Shown in pieces: positions 9,552-18,981 of a stretch of DNA of 64,000 nucleotides. Every line of letters begins with the position of its first letter. Within the stretch, counting starts at the first letter, position 1. A model generated the notes under the pieces. That model was not told the DNA's origin, searched no databases, and worked only from the letters and a program-made list of their open reading frames with translations. Made by a program: the position numbers and the translations under genes. Source of the DNA: Dyadobacter psychrotolerans (GTDB taxonomy: Bacteria > Bacteroidota > Bacteroidia > Cytophagales > Spirosomataceae); NCBI RefSeq assembly GCF_004349265.1, contig NZ_SMFL01000002.1, forward strand, positions 372,001 through 436,000, read 5' to 3'.

Positions 9552-12224
9552 ATGAACGTTTTTAGGTTAGTATTTTTACTTTTTTTTCTGTCCGGTGATC
9601 TTTTGGCCAACATCCGCCTTCCACAGCTGATTGGTGATGATATGGTGTTACAGCGTGATCAGCCGGTTACGATCTGGGGATGGGCCACTCCAAAAGAAAA
9701 GGTGACAGTGACACTTAAAAACAAAAGCTTCAGTACAGTGACCGCTTCAGGTGGTAAATGGAAAATATTACTGCCTTCGCAACCTGCAGGCACGGGCTTT
9801 GAGTTGGTTTTGAAGGGGGAAAACCTGATCCGGATTAGAAATATAGCATTCGGTGACGTGTGGCTTTGCAGTGGACAAAGCAATATGGTCATCAATATGG
9901 AGCGGGTTAAAGAACGTTTTGCTGGCGATATCGATTCTGCAAACTATGCTGACATCCGTAATTTCTTTATTCCCACTGTGACTGACCTGAACGGACCAAG
10001 ACAAGACTTGCCTAATAGCGAATGGAAAGCTGTTAATCCGAAAAATGTGCTTGCCATGGGAGCTGTGAGCTATTTTTTTGCAAAAGATCTTTACAAACAA
10101 TATCAGGTTCCCATTGGAATAATCAACAGTTCGGTAGGAGGCACGCCGATCGAAGCATGGATCAGTGAAGGGGGTTACAAGGATTTTAATGATATTCAAA
10201 AAACCATTATCCAAAACAAAGACACGACTTACGTCAACACGCTTGGCCGCAGCTTTTCAAATGGCGGAAGAAAACACTCTGTGAACATTGATTTAGGACA
10301 GGCTCAACATTGGGAAAGCAATGATTACCAGCCAAAAGGCTGGCGAAATTTTAACGTTCCAGGTTATTGGGAGGATCAGGGACTTAAAGATCTGAATGGC
10401 GTTGTCTGGTTTCGCCGGGACGTCGAAGTTCCTGAAAGCTGGGTGGGAAAGCCGGTTAAACTATATATGGGCCGCATCATAGATGCAGATGAAATGTATG
10501 TCAATGGCAAAAAGATAGGCAATACCACTTATCAGTATCCGCCCCGCCGCTATGAACTTCCTCCCGGTCTTCTGAAAGCAGGTAAAAATACATTTGTAAT
10601 CAGGGTTACAAATCAGATGGGAAAAGGCGGATTTGTACCGGATAAGCCCTATTTTATGACTGCCGGTGATCAGCATGTTGATTTGAAAGGAACCTGGCAG
10701 TACAAGGTCGGTCGGGTTTATCAGTCGGTAAATACCGCCGAAGTGGTGAGCGCACCGTTAATAGCTCAAAATCAGCCTGCGGCGTTGTACAACGCGATGA
10801 TTGCTCCTGTTTTACCAATGAAACTAAAAGGTTTGGTGTGGTATCAGGGTGAATCCAATGTCAACAACGCAGGTGATTATACGAAGCTGATGCCGGCTCT
10901 GATTAGTGACTGGCGCAGACTTTGGTTGGATGAGAGCCTTCCGTTCCTGGTTGTGCAGCTGCCTAATTTTCAGGATATCGACTACACCCCCGCAGAAAGC
11001 AGTCTGGCAGTACTCAGGGAGGGGCAGAATAATGCACTACACCTTAAGACTACGTCCGTGACAGTAACACTTGATCTGGGTGAATGGAACGATATCCATC
11101 CTCTGAACAAAAAAGATATAGGTAAAAGGCTGGCGCTGGCAGCCAGAAATATTGCATATAATGACAAAGATGTCGTTCATAGCGGACCAAGGCTTAAATC
11201 AAAAACTATCTCCGGTAATAAAATTTTGCTCACTTTCGACGATGTGGCTGGTGGTATAAGATCAAGTGACGGAGAAGATCTGCGTTGGTTTGCTGTGGCA
11301 GACTACGACAAACATTTTGTTTGGGCAAAAGCTAAAATTTTAGGTAAAGATCAGATTGAATTGTCCGGTGAGTCGGTAAAGACTCCTAAGTATGTACGTT
11401 ACGGTTGGCAGGACAACCCCGAGGGGATTAATTTTTACAACTCACAGGGCTTACCGGCATCCCCCTTCCGTACAGATGGAGAAATTCTGGATGAATCAAA
11501 ACCTTGGAAAGGCAAAAAGGCTGCGGTTGTATTAACATACGACGATGCGCTGAATGTACATCTTGATAATGTCATACCGGCTTTGGATTCTCTGAGTTTG
11601 AAAGGTACCTTTTACCTGACAGCTTCATCGGACGCAGCCCGCAACCGGATCAGAGACTGGCGAAAGGCCGCTGCCAACGGGCATGAACTGGGTAATCACA
11701 CCTTGTATCATCCCTGTGATGCAAGCGGCCCGGGCATGAGCTGGGTAAAACCGGAATATGATCTGAGCAAGTACAGTCTTGGAAGAATTCAGGATGAAAT
11801 CAAAATGTGTAATGCATTTTTGAAATCAATCGACGGACTTGACGGCAAACGCACATTTGCCTTTACCTGCGGCCATAAGAAAGTGATCGAAGGTGAGTTC
11901 ATTCCAACGATGTCGGCGGATTTCCTGGCAGCAAGAGCAGTAAGACACGAGATGCATTCTTTTGACGAACAGAAATTGCTCGACATGGACTGCTATTCGA
12001 TGGTCGGGCAGACCGGACAGCAAATGATTGAGCTTGTGAAAGAGGCACAAAAAAGTGGAAAACTGCTTGTTTTTCTTTTTCACGGTGTCGGTGGAGAGCA
12101 TGCATTGAACGTTTCCAGTCAGGCGCACAGCGAGTTGCTGCACTATTTGAAAGAACAGCAGGACGACCTTTATATCGATACCATGCTTAATGTAGCGGAG
12201 CATATCCGTAATGTAAAAAAATAA
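9552..12224 (+). CDS. two-headed deacetylase: sialate O-acetylesterase-like (SGNH) domain fused to a CE4 polysaccharide deacetylase
   Basis: An 890-residue exported protein with two unrelated deacetylase domains. Residues about 20-650 are a 9-O-acetylesterase-like (SASA) SGNH hydrolase: nucleophile Ser110 in S-G-Q-S-N-M, a jelly-roll insertion (about 250-400) resembling galactose-binding-like folds, W-Y-Q-G-E-S-N-V, and Asp514/His516 in D-I-H-P. Residues about 655-890 are a NodB/CE4 domain with Asp664-Asp665 in T-Y-D-D-A and the metal-binding pair His716/His720 in G-N-H-T-L-Y-H-P. In a xylan operon both heads most plausibly remove O-acetyl groups from acetylated glucuronoxylan. The gap to GH67 is 72 nt. 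Which acetyl position each head prefers cannot be read from sequence. Confidence 0.9.
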   Translation: MNVFRLVFLLFFLSGDLLANIRLPQLIGDDMVLQRDQPVTIWGWATPKEKVTVTLKNKSFSTVTASGGKWKILLPSQPAGTGFELVLKGENLIRIRNIAFGDVWLCSGQSNMVINMERVKERFAGDIDSANYADIRNFFIPTVTDLNGPRQDLPNSEWKAVNPKNVLAMGAVSYFFAKDLYKQYQVPIGIINSSVGGTPIEAWISEGGYKDFNDIQKTIIQNKDTTYVNTLGRSFSNGGRKHSVNIDLGQAQHWESNDYQPKGWRNFNVPGYWEDQGLKDLNGVVWFRRDVEVPESWVGKPVKLYMGRIIDADEMYVNGKKIGNTTYQYPPRRYELPPGLLKAGKNTFVIRVTNQMGKGGFVPDKPYFMTAGDQHVDLKGTWQYKVGRVYQSVNTAEVVSAPLIAQNQPAALYNAMIAPVLPMKLKGLVWYQGESNVNNAGDYTKLMPALISDWRRLWLDESLPFLVVQLPNFQDIDYTPAESSLAVLREGQNNALHLKTTSVTVTLDLGEWNDIHPLNKKDIGKRLALAARNIAYNDKDVVHSGPRLKSKTISGNKILLTFDDVAGGIRSSDGEDLRWFAVADYDKHFVWAKAKILGKDQIELSGESVKTPKYVRYGWQDNPEGINFYNSQGLPASPFRTDGEILDESKPWKGKKAAVVLTYDDALNVHLDNVIPALDSLSLKGTFYLTASSDAARNRIRDWRKAAANGHELGNHTLYHPCDASGPGMSWVKPEYDLSKYSLGRIQDEIKMCNAFLKSIDGLDGKRTFAFTCGHKKVIEGEFIPTMSADFLAARAVRHEMHSFDEQKLLDMDCYSMVGQTGQQMIELVKEAQKSGKLLVFLFHGVGGEHALNVSSQAHSELLHYLKEQQDDLYIDTMLNVAEHIRNVKK

Positions 12225-12296
12225 TTCATGCCTGATATTTATCGTTGCTGACTAATTCAGTCGGTCGAAAATTGAGGACACAATTCAATATGCACA

Positions 12297-14420
12297 ATGA
12301 CAACGAAAATCCTTTTATTTTTTAGCTTTCTCCTGACCGGCCCGGCATTATTTGCTGCCGATCCGTTACCCGCAGACGGGGATGACGGCTACCGGCTTTG
12401 GCTTAAATATGAACCTGTGATAAATGCATCTGTCAAAGCAGAGTATCTCCGGTTTACAGCCTTTGTTGGCAATGCATCAAAAGGTGAGATAGTAAAAAGC
12501 GCAGCCGTTGAGCTTAAAACTGGATTAAAAAATCTTTTGGGTAAAAGTGTTTCTGTTACCAATTCATTTGGAAATAAAACCGGTGGAATCGTCTTAAGGC
12601 TCGACGCAAGCAATGATCAGCAGGACGAGGGTTACCACATTGCGCTAGCAGGTGGAAATATTGTGGTCAGCTCAAAATCAGAAAGCGGTATTTTGTATGG
12701 AACATTTGCCCTTTTAAGACACATGCAGATGCAGCTTCCGATTGAAAATCTGAAGGTAGCAAGCAGTCCAAAAGTGCGTTACCGTATGCTGAACCACTGG
12801 GACAATGTGGATGGAACTGTCGAGCGGGGCTACGCTGGTTCTTCCCTTTGGAAATGGTATGAGCTGCCCGAAGTGATTGATCCAAGATATCAGGACTATG
12901 CCCGTGCAAATGCTTCGCTGGGAATCAACGGAACGGTGCTGAACAATGTAAATGCCAGCGCACGTTTCATGTCACAGGAATATATCGTCAAAGTTGCAGC
13001 AATTGCCGATGTTATGCGAAAATATGGCATCAAAACGTACCTGTCGGTATACTTTGCTGCTCCGAAAACACTGGGTGGACTATCTACTTCAGACCCGCTG
13101 GATCCTCAGGTGCGCGCCTGGTGGAAAGAAAAGGTAGCTCAGATCTACAAAGAAATTCCTGATTTTGGCGGTTTTCTGGTTAAGGCCAATTCAGAAGGAG
13201 AACCCGGCCCGCAGGATTACGGCCGCACCCATGCGGAGGGTGCCAACATGCTGGCAGAAGCCTTTAAACCCTATGAGGGCATTGTAATCTGGCGTGCTTT
13301 TGTCTACAAGGCTGACCCGAGAGCAGACCGTTTTAAGGCAGCTTATGAAGAGTTTGTTCCCCTGGATGGAAAGTTTGATCCGAAAGTGATTGTACAGGTA
13401 AAAAATGGCCCGATTGATTTTCAGCCGCGAGAGCCGTTCTCGCCCTTGTTTGGTAATATGCCTAAAACGCCGCTTGGAGTCGAATTTCAAATAACCCAGG
13501 AGTATCTGGGATTTGCAGCACATGCTGTTTATGAAGCGCCGATCTTTAAAGAATGTCTTAACTCAGATACTTATGTAAATGGTCAGGGATCGAGTGTAGC
13601 CAGGGTTGTCGATGGAAGTCTGCACGGTTATTCGCGTACACTTATGGCGGGTGTGGCCAACACGGGAAGCGACCGAAACTGGACAGGACATCCGCTGGCC
13701 CAGGCCAACTGGTATGCATTCGGCAGGTTAAGCTGGGATCATGAGCTTAGCTCTGAGCAGATTGCCCGGGAGTGGACAGCGCTTACTCTGACCCGCAATC
13801 AGAAAGCAGCGGAAAGTATCGTACTGCTGATGTTACGATCCCGGGAAATTTATGTTGACTACAATACGCCGCTTGGACTTTCACGGCCCTGGATGGGTGT
13901 TCACTTCGCTCCTGAGCCTTGGCAAAACAAAGGTTCAAGGCCAGACTGGACAGCGGTATATTACCACCGGGCAGATTCTTCCGGATTAGGATTTGACCGT
14001 ACAGCCTCGGGAAGCAATGCGCTGGCTCAGTACCAGCCTCAGGTGCAGAAGCAGTGGAATAATCCTGACAAAACACCATTGCCATATCTGTTGTGGTTTC
14101 ATCATGTTCGCTGGGATGAAAAGCTAAGCACAGGGAGAACGCTTTGGGAGGAATTATGTACGCGCTTTTATACCGGCGCTGATTCCGTTTCGTGGATGCG
14201 GCAGCAGTGGGACATGGCAAAGGGCAGTCTTGATGAGCAAATATATGCCAGTGTTGCCCAAAGGCTGGAAGTTCAGCACAGGGAGGCCATCTGGTGGCGG
14301 GATGCCTGGGTTCTGTATTTGCAGACTTTTGCCAGGCAAACTGTCCCAGCAGGATTTGAACCTCCCAGGCAGACTTTGGAAGAAGTAAAAAAATCAGTGA
14401 ATGTGTATCTGATCCGGTAG
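12297..14420 (+). CDS. GH67 alpha-glucuronidase
   Basis: A 707-residue secreted alpha-glucuronidase that releases (4-O-methyl)glucuronic acid from the ends of glucurono-xylooligosaccharides. The signal peptide ends near L-F-A-A-D. The order matches the family: N-terminal GH67N sandwich (about 25-150), catalytic barrel (about 150-480), helical C-terminal domain. Glu300 in N-S-E-G-E-P-G-P is the likely acid. Asp374 in N-G-P-I-D-F and Glu402 in I-T-Q-E-Y are spaced like the two catalytic carboxylates known in bacterial GH67 enzymes. It ends the operon; the next gene is convergent. A decayed second copy of parts of this gene lies about 4 kb downstream at 18311-18550. Confidence 0.96.
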   Translation: MTTKILLFFSFLLTGPALFAADPLPADGDDGYRLWLKYEPVINASVKAEYLRFTAFVGNASKGEIVKSAAVELKTGLKNLLGKSVSVTNSFGNKTGGIVLRLDASNDQQDEGYHIALAGGNIVVSSKSESGILYGTFALLRHMQMQLPIENLKVASSPKVRYRMLNHWDNVDGTVERGYAGSSLWKWYELPEVIDPRYQDYARANASLGINGTVLNNVNASARFMSQEYIVKVAAIADVMRKYGIKTYLSVYFAAPKTLGGLSTSDPLDPQVRAWWKEKVAQIYKEIPDFGGFLVKANSEGEPGPQDYGRTHAEGANMLAEAFKPYEGIVIWRAFVYKADPRADRFKAAYEEFVPLDGKFDPKVIVQVKNGPIDFQPREPFSPLFGNMPKTPLGVEFQITQEYLGFAAHAVYEAPIFKECLNSDTYVNGQGSSVARVVDGSLHGYSRTLMAGVANTGSDRNWTGHPLAQANWYAFGRLSWDHELSSEQIAREWTALTLTRNQKAAESIVLLMLRSREIYVDYNTPLGLSRPWMGVHFAPEPWQNKGSRPDWTAVYYHRADSSGLGFDRTASGSNALAQYQPQVQKQWNNPDKTPLPYLLWFHHVRWDEKLSTGRTLWEELCTRFYTGADSVSWMRQQWDMAKGSLDEQIYASVAQRLEVQHREAIWWRDAWVLYLQTFARQTVPAGFEPPRQTLEEVKKSVNVYLIR

Positions 14421-14550
14421 TAGTAGATACATATTTGAATTGTTGGCGAACCGGGAAATTTAAAATTTCGAATTGAATCTATTTTAATAAACTCATTGCT
14501 TAGGCACCTCTATTTTTGACCATTCAAATATTTAATCTGATATGCAGCAT

Positions 14551-15963
14551 CTATACTCTGGAAGATTTGTTTTGCAGAACGGCTTTATTATAGGCTTTAA
14601 TAGCCTCCTTTCTTTTTCCTAACTTTTCATAAGCCCTTCCCTCGTAAAAATACCCATTTGTGTAAGAGGGAAATTCCTTTGTTGACAGTTGAAAAATGGC
14701 AGCAGCCTCGGCATACTTTCCCAGTATCAATAACCTTTCACCAAGATGTTCAAGCGATGAGCTGCTGTAATTATATTTGTTCGGATGGTTTAACTTCAAA
14801 TCTCTATAAATTTCGATAGCACTGTCTGATGTGCTTTCTCTGATCAAATTGTATAACGTATCGGTAAGAAGTTTACCTGGCTTATCCCAGGTTCCTATCC
14901 GGAATATTTTCATTGCCTGTGAGAAAAGATCATAGGATGATTGATTTGCGCAATTAGAAAGCAGAATAATACATTTTCTTTCTGATGTTATTCTGAAGAT
15001 ATTTGAACGAAATGCACGTATGGCCCCGCTATGTTCCATTGTCTCGACAGTATCATTCACAGATATTACAAGTCGGGCATGCTCCCATCCAAAACCGTAA
15101 CTATATTCCGGATCAACCTTGAAGAGTGCTGATAGGTAGGATCGTAAGTAATTGTTTGATAGCAACTTGTTGGTGTAAAGCGTGCGATCCCACAGGTATA
15201 GATCATAGGCGGTTGAATAAATGCTGGCGAAGCCAACTGTATTTGGGACGTATATGTAGGGCTCGTTTACATAAGTGCCGGCGAGCCGATAATATCCTGT
15301 AGCCTTATTCGAATCTGGCAAAATGTGATCTTCCAAGCCGGAGTGAACCATATCTGCGGGTGTCAGAATATTTTCCTTTATCACGGCTGAAAGTGGTTTT
15401 CCTGTAACCTTTTCTATGATTTGGCCCAAAATAAAGTAGCCGGAATTATTGTACTTAAATTTAGTCCCGGGTTCAAACTCCAGGTCCCGGCTACAAAATT
15501 GTTTCAGGATGTAAGATGGCTCGTAACAAAGTCTCAAAGAGTCATTCCAGACATTTGGAAAAGCAGTATAATTCGGTATTCCTGAGGTATGGGCCAAAAG
15601 TTGTTCGATTGTAACTTTACAGCCGATATCTTTTCGGTATAGAGGAAGGTAGTCACTTATTTTTCCAGTCAGGCTTACGTGCCCTTTTTCAACAAGCTGC
15701 ATGATGAGCATTGCTGTAAATTGCTTTTCAAGTGAACCAAGCCTGAAGACCGTAGCGGGCTTATTTGGAATCTTATGCTCCTGATTTGAGAAACCGAATG
15801 ATTGCTGATAGACAATCCCGCTATCATCGGCAATCAGCGCAGTTCCATCAAAAAGACCGTTTTTATGGTATGCAGTAAAAAGCGAATCAAACCTCTGCGA
15901 AAGTTGCGCGTAGGAAATATTAGTGAGAAATAATAAACTAATAAATGTCGTTTTTGCTGCCAT
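14551..15963 (-). CDS. serine hydrolase of the beta-lactamase class C/AmpC-like family with C-terminal TPR-like tail
   Basis: A 470-residue exported serine hydrolase (signal peptide ends S-Y-A-Q). The nucleophile motif S-x-x-K appears as S-L-E-K at about residue 73. The second motif is Y-N-N-S-G-Y and the third box is H-S-G, so the penicillin-binding-protein fold and active site appear complete. Residues about 370-470 are helical with two TPR-like units, including Y-F-Y-E-G-R-A-Y-E-K-L-G-K. Such proteins are usually esterases, D-amino-acid-acting peptidases or unknown hydrolases rather than true antibiotic resistance enzymes. It is convergent with the GH67 gene and unrelated to the xylan operon by strand. 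Confidence 0.85.
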   Translation of the reverse strand: MAAKTTFISLLFLTNISYAQLSQRFDSLFTAYHKNGLFDGTALIADDSGIVYQQSFGFSNQEHKIPNKPATVFRLGSLEKQFTAMLIMQLVEKGHVSLTGKISDYLPLYRKDIGCKVTIEQLLAHTSGIPNYTAFPNVWNDSLRLCYEPSYILKQFCSRDLEFEPGTKFKYNNSGYFILGQIIEKVTGKPLSAVIKENILTPADMVHSGLEDHILPDSNKATGYYRLAGTYVNEPYIYVPNTVGFASIYSTAYDLYLWDRTLYTNKLLSNNYLRSYLSALFKVDPEYSYGFGWEHARLVISVNDTVETMEHSGAIRAFRSNIFRITSERKCIILLSNCANQSSYDLFSQAMKIFRIGTWDKPGKLLTDTLYNLIRESTSDSAIEIYRDLKLNHPNKYNYSSSSLEHLGERLLILGKYAEAAAIFQLSTKEFPSYTNGYFYEGRAYEKLGKRKEAIKAYNKAVLQNKSSRV

Positions 15964-16103
15964 CGCCAGTCGATTGGGATAAATGGACGAATATCATATT
16001 CAGAAATGTGGCTGGCGGTCACCAGGTTTTAGTTGTGCAGCCATCATCAAAAAGTTTACTCTGACAAATTGGTACATTTATACTTTACCAACGAGCGGCT
16101 ACA

Positions 16104-18179
16104 TTATTTCTTTTTCTTACTATCCTGCCCAAATTCAACAGGGTAACCTCGCTGTGCCCATACCAGAATTCCTTCATCGAGAATTGCGGTATGCTTATAG
16201 CCAAAACGTCTTAATGTGTTAACTACTTTGGAAGATGCCGCATGAGGACAGGCACAGTAGACAACAATCATGGTGCTGTCGTTGGGTATGTCTTTGATGA
16301 ATTTGTCGGGTTCTTCATAGTAAGGCACAGGAACGGCTCCCGGAATATGCGTCTGATGCCATGCCGCCTTAGAACGGGCGTCGAGAATTACTATCCGTGC
16401 ATTTTCTTGTAATGCTTTTCTTACCTGAACCGCAGATACATACAGGTTTTCCCGCAAGGCAAATTTCGGTGCTTTTCTTGTTGGGTTCAATACGTAATCT
16501 TTTGGCAACGGCTCTTTTATTGTAACCGCTTCGGGAGCATTCCAGCCCGAAGCCCTGCTTCTGAGAAAGGCTGTAAGCGCATTAATTTCAACTTTGCTCA
16601 GGTTGTCTTTAAATGCTGGCATAGGCGTATTGTTCCTTCCTTCTGTTATTGTATAACGCAGGAACTCATCACTAGCCGTAGCCAGTAACATCGGATTCCC
16701 CAGGGCGGGAGCGTTTAAACCTTCTCCTTCCGCACCGTGGCAGGATGCACAATGTTTTACGTACAATCCTTTTCCAAGTACAACATTGCCACTTACCGGG
16801 TTTGCTGACATTTCGATCGGCTTTTTGACGCCACTTTTCTCATGCAGCCATTTTAGTAATAGTTCAATTTCATCGTAACTAAGCGGACCGCCCTGACTCT
16901 TTCCGTAAGGCGCCATGGCAGTACCTGGCCGTCCGTAAGAAATAGTGTGTTCGAGATAATTATAACTTGATTTTGGTTTTAACGTAGTTGCCATCAATGC
17001 ATGGGAACGTAGTGAAGGTGCGTTATCTGCGGTATAACCTTCGCGGTCTTTGCCATGGCACAACGCGCAGTACTTTGCATAAATACGTGAAGCATGATTC
17101 AATGAAGCACTGTTAAGTTTCGTGTCTTCTTTGAAATCGTATATTTTGGCCAGCGCAGCCTGCTCTTTCGACTCCTGAATGAAGTCAAGCTGGACACCAT
17201 AAGCATGTTCTTTAAATACGGTCAGACGTTTGTTGGCCATGTCGGCAAGCATGGCTTTTGCCGGTAGTTTTTTTTTCAGAAAGTCGCGGGTGTCTTTCAG
17301 ATTCTTCACTTCAAAGCGCATCGCATACACACCCGGTCCACGTTTTTTTAAGAACCTGCTGTATGCATCACCGGAAGATTTTGGGGCGGTTAACTGTAAT
17401 TCCTGCTTATGTGCCACTTTAAAGCGGGCAAGAGTGTCGCTGGCTTCCAGTTCTCTAAATCCAATTTTTTTGAATTTCTTACGTGCAGGTTCCAAGGCCT
17501 CCACCACAATCAGCAGGGACGTTATTCCTACTACGCCGTTAGGATTGCTGTCGTAATATTTGCGCCACCCGGCCGGGCTCCAATCTTCCTTCAGATCTGT
17601 ATAAGGATAGCCCACATACTCCGTGAAATTAGGAAGATACGGGGGCGGATTAATCGTATCAAATTCGACACTGCGCCATTGCGCGCCTCCGTCGTCAAAG
17701 CTCCATCCCTTTGGTTTCTTTTTCGCAGTCCGGCCCGACATAATAGAATCTGTTGCTAATTCCTTTGATTTGAGCCACCGGAATGTTGTGTCAGTTGAGG
17801 AAGTTGATATCGAATAAAGGCGGGCACCTTGATTATTCTTACGCAAAGACGTGATAAAAGAATCTTTCACCGCTACCTTCCCTGTATCGTTTACCGCAAG
17901 AAGCTCGAGGTACGACTGATCCGGAAAATTAACCAAGGTGCTGAGCGTACCCCTGTAAAGACCCGGTTCGAAATTTTCAGCTTTTGGCATAGCGAATCCA
18001 AGCACAGTGGCATAATAATTCCGGGCACTGTCCAAGCTTTTTACTACGAGTGTTACGCCGTTTATCCCAAATCCTGAACCGAGCAATTGATTATTATCAA
18101 TGTCTTTGTTCTGCTTTGAGGTGCATGATAAAATAAATCCAAAAAGAATAACTGATGCTGCCGGAATATTTACTTTCAT
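16104..18179 (-). CDS. lipoprotein fusion: VOC/glyoxalase-like domain + two cytochrome c domains + rhodanese domain
   Basis: A 691-residue lipoprotein (lipobox L-S-C, Cys19) with an unusual domain string. Residues about 30-340 look like a VOC/glyoxalase-like metal-dependent module. Two class I cytochrome c domains follow, with haem motifs C-A-L-C-H (about residue 369) and C-A-S-C-H (about 475), each with a downstream Met candidate ligand (A-M-A-P-Y, P-M-P-A-F). The C-terminus (about 585-691) is a rhodanese-like sulfurtransferase domain with the active-site loop C-A-C-P-H-A-A (about 643). A periplasmic or surface redox role linking a small-molecule-binding module to electron transfer and sulfur handling is plausible, but no function is known to me. 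The frame is uninterrupted, so the fusion looks genuine. Confidence 0.85.
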   Translation of the reverse strand: MKVNIPAASVILFGFILSCTSKQNKDIDNNQLLGSGFGINGVTLVVKSLDSARNYYATVLGFAMPKAENFEPGLYRGTLSTLVNFPDQSYLELLAVNDTGKVAVKDSFITSLRKNNQGARLYSISTSSTDTTFRWLKSKELATDSIMSGRTAKKKPKGWSFDDGGAQWRSVEFDTINPPPYLPNFTEYVGYPYTDLKEDWSPAGWRKYYDSNPNGVVGITSLLIVVEALEPARKKFKKIGFRELEASDTLARFKVAHKQELQLTAPKSSGDAYSRFLKKRGPGVYAMRFEVKNLKDTRDFLKKKLPAKAMLADMANKRLTVFKEHAYGVQLDFIQESKEQAALAKIYDFKEDTKLNSASLNHASRIYAKYCALCHGKDREGYTADNAPSLRSHALMATTLKPKSSYNYLEHTISYGRPGTAMAPYGKSQGGPLSYDEIELLLKWLHEKSGVKKPIEMSANPVSGNVVLGKGLYVKHCASCHGAEGEGLNAPALGNPMLLATASDEFLRYTITEGRNNTPMPAFKDNLSKVEINALTAFLRSRASGWNAPEAVTIKEPLPKDYVLNPTRKAPKFALRENLYVSAVQVRKALQENARIVILDARSKAAWHQTHIPGAVPVPYYEEPDKFIKDIPNDSTMIVVYCACPHAASSKVVNTLRRFGYKHTAILDEGILVWAQRGYPVEFGQDSKKKK

Positions 18180-18310
18180 GCGAAGATTTTTATCGATTTA
18201 ATTCAGGTATCAATTATTTGCCAATGAGCCTCTTAACTTAACAAGATATGGATGATTTTGGTCAAATTCTTACCGTTAAATAAATGATAAAAAGCAGTTT
18301 GATACTGGCT

Positions 18311-18550
18311 TTGCGATCCGAGGTCGCCCATGTTTGGTGATATGCCTAAAACACCCCCTAAGATCGAATTTTAAATAACGCGGGGGTATCGGGGCTGTGC
18401 AACATATTATGCTGCTTACGAAGCGCCAATCTTTAAGGAAGGTCTTAATTCAGACAGTTATGTAACAACTATTCCGACAGGATTCGAGCCTCCGAAGCAG
18501 ACTTTGTAAAAAGTAAAGAAGTTATTTATATAGTGTATCTGATACGGTAG
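18311..18550 (+). pseudogene. decayed, internally deleted second copy of the GH67 alpha-glucuronidase gene
   Basis: Positions 18311-18470 align base by base with about 13427-13577 of the intact GH67 gene: shared runs include tttggt-atatgcctaaaac, gaagcgcc and cagatac/cagacag-ttatgtaa. Positions about 18472-18550 align with its last 80 bases (14341-14420), including gtgtatctgat-cggtag with the same stop. About 760 bases between these parts are missing. The copy has in-frame stops (for example taa after gaatttt at 18371), so it cannot encode an enzyme. It is a relic of a tandem GH67 duplication. Confidence 0.88.
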
Positions 18551-18603
18551 ATGCTAATAATCCGGTTCCTTTCCTAACACTTGTAAGTTTAAGACATACT
18601 TAC

Positions 18604-18981
18604 AATAGTGCCCTGCCCGTCAAACTTGTAAATTTTACCGCAACGAAGTCCGGTGGAAGTAATTTGTTAAACTGGTCATACAACCACCGAAAATAATAAT
18701 TCGGGGTTTGAAATTGAAAGTAGCATTGATGTCATAAAGTTTGAAAAGATCGGCTTTACGAATGGTAAAGGAGAGTCGAAGAATCTTGAACCTATCAGTT
18801 TATGGATGAGAACCTGCTTTTAGTAAGTTACAATCGATTAAAGCAGATTGATGTTGATGGGAAATCCGCCTATTCATGTGTCGTGCAAGCAAGCTCATCA
18901 GTCATTTATACTTTATCCAAACCCGGCGAAAAGAGCTCTCGATTATCCGACCCACTACAGAAAGTTCTGATTGTTCGCTAA
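18604..18981 (+). pseudogene. frameshifted C-terminal remnant of a type IX secretion system cargo protein
   Basis: Reading across three frames recovers a typical Bacteroidota cargo tail. L-P-V-K-L-V-N-F-T-A is followed after a shift by N-N-S-G-F-E-I-E, then K-F-E-K-I-G-F, then after a shift Y-N-R-L-K-Q-I-D-V-D-G-K-S-A-Y-S. L-Y-P-N-P-A (18911-18928), the usual opening of the T9SS sorting domain, sits in yet another frame, and L-S-D-P-L-Q-K-V-L-I runs up to a stop at 18979. The 5' part of the gene is gone. It lies directly after the decayed GH67 copy and on the same strand as the xylan operon. Confidence 0.8.

Noticed and set aside
14455..14469. GAAATTTAAAATTTC palindrome after the GH67 gene as terminator
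   Set aside because: Pure A/T-rich stem with almost no loop and no T run; too weak to call.
14551..15963. Beta-lactamase antibiotic resistance gene
   Set aside because: The active-site boxes are of the broad class C-like serine hydrolase family with a TPR-like tail; nothing points to a true resistance enzyme.
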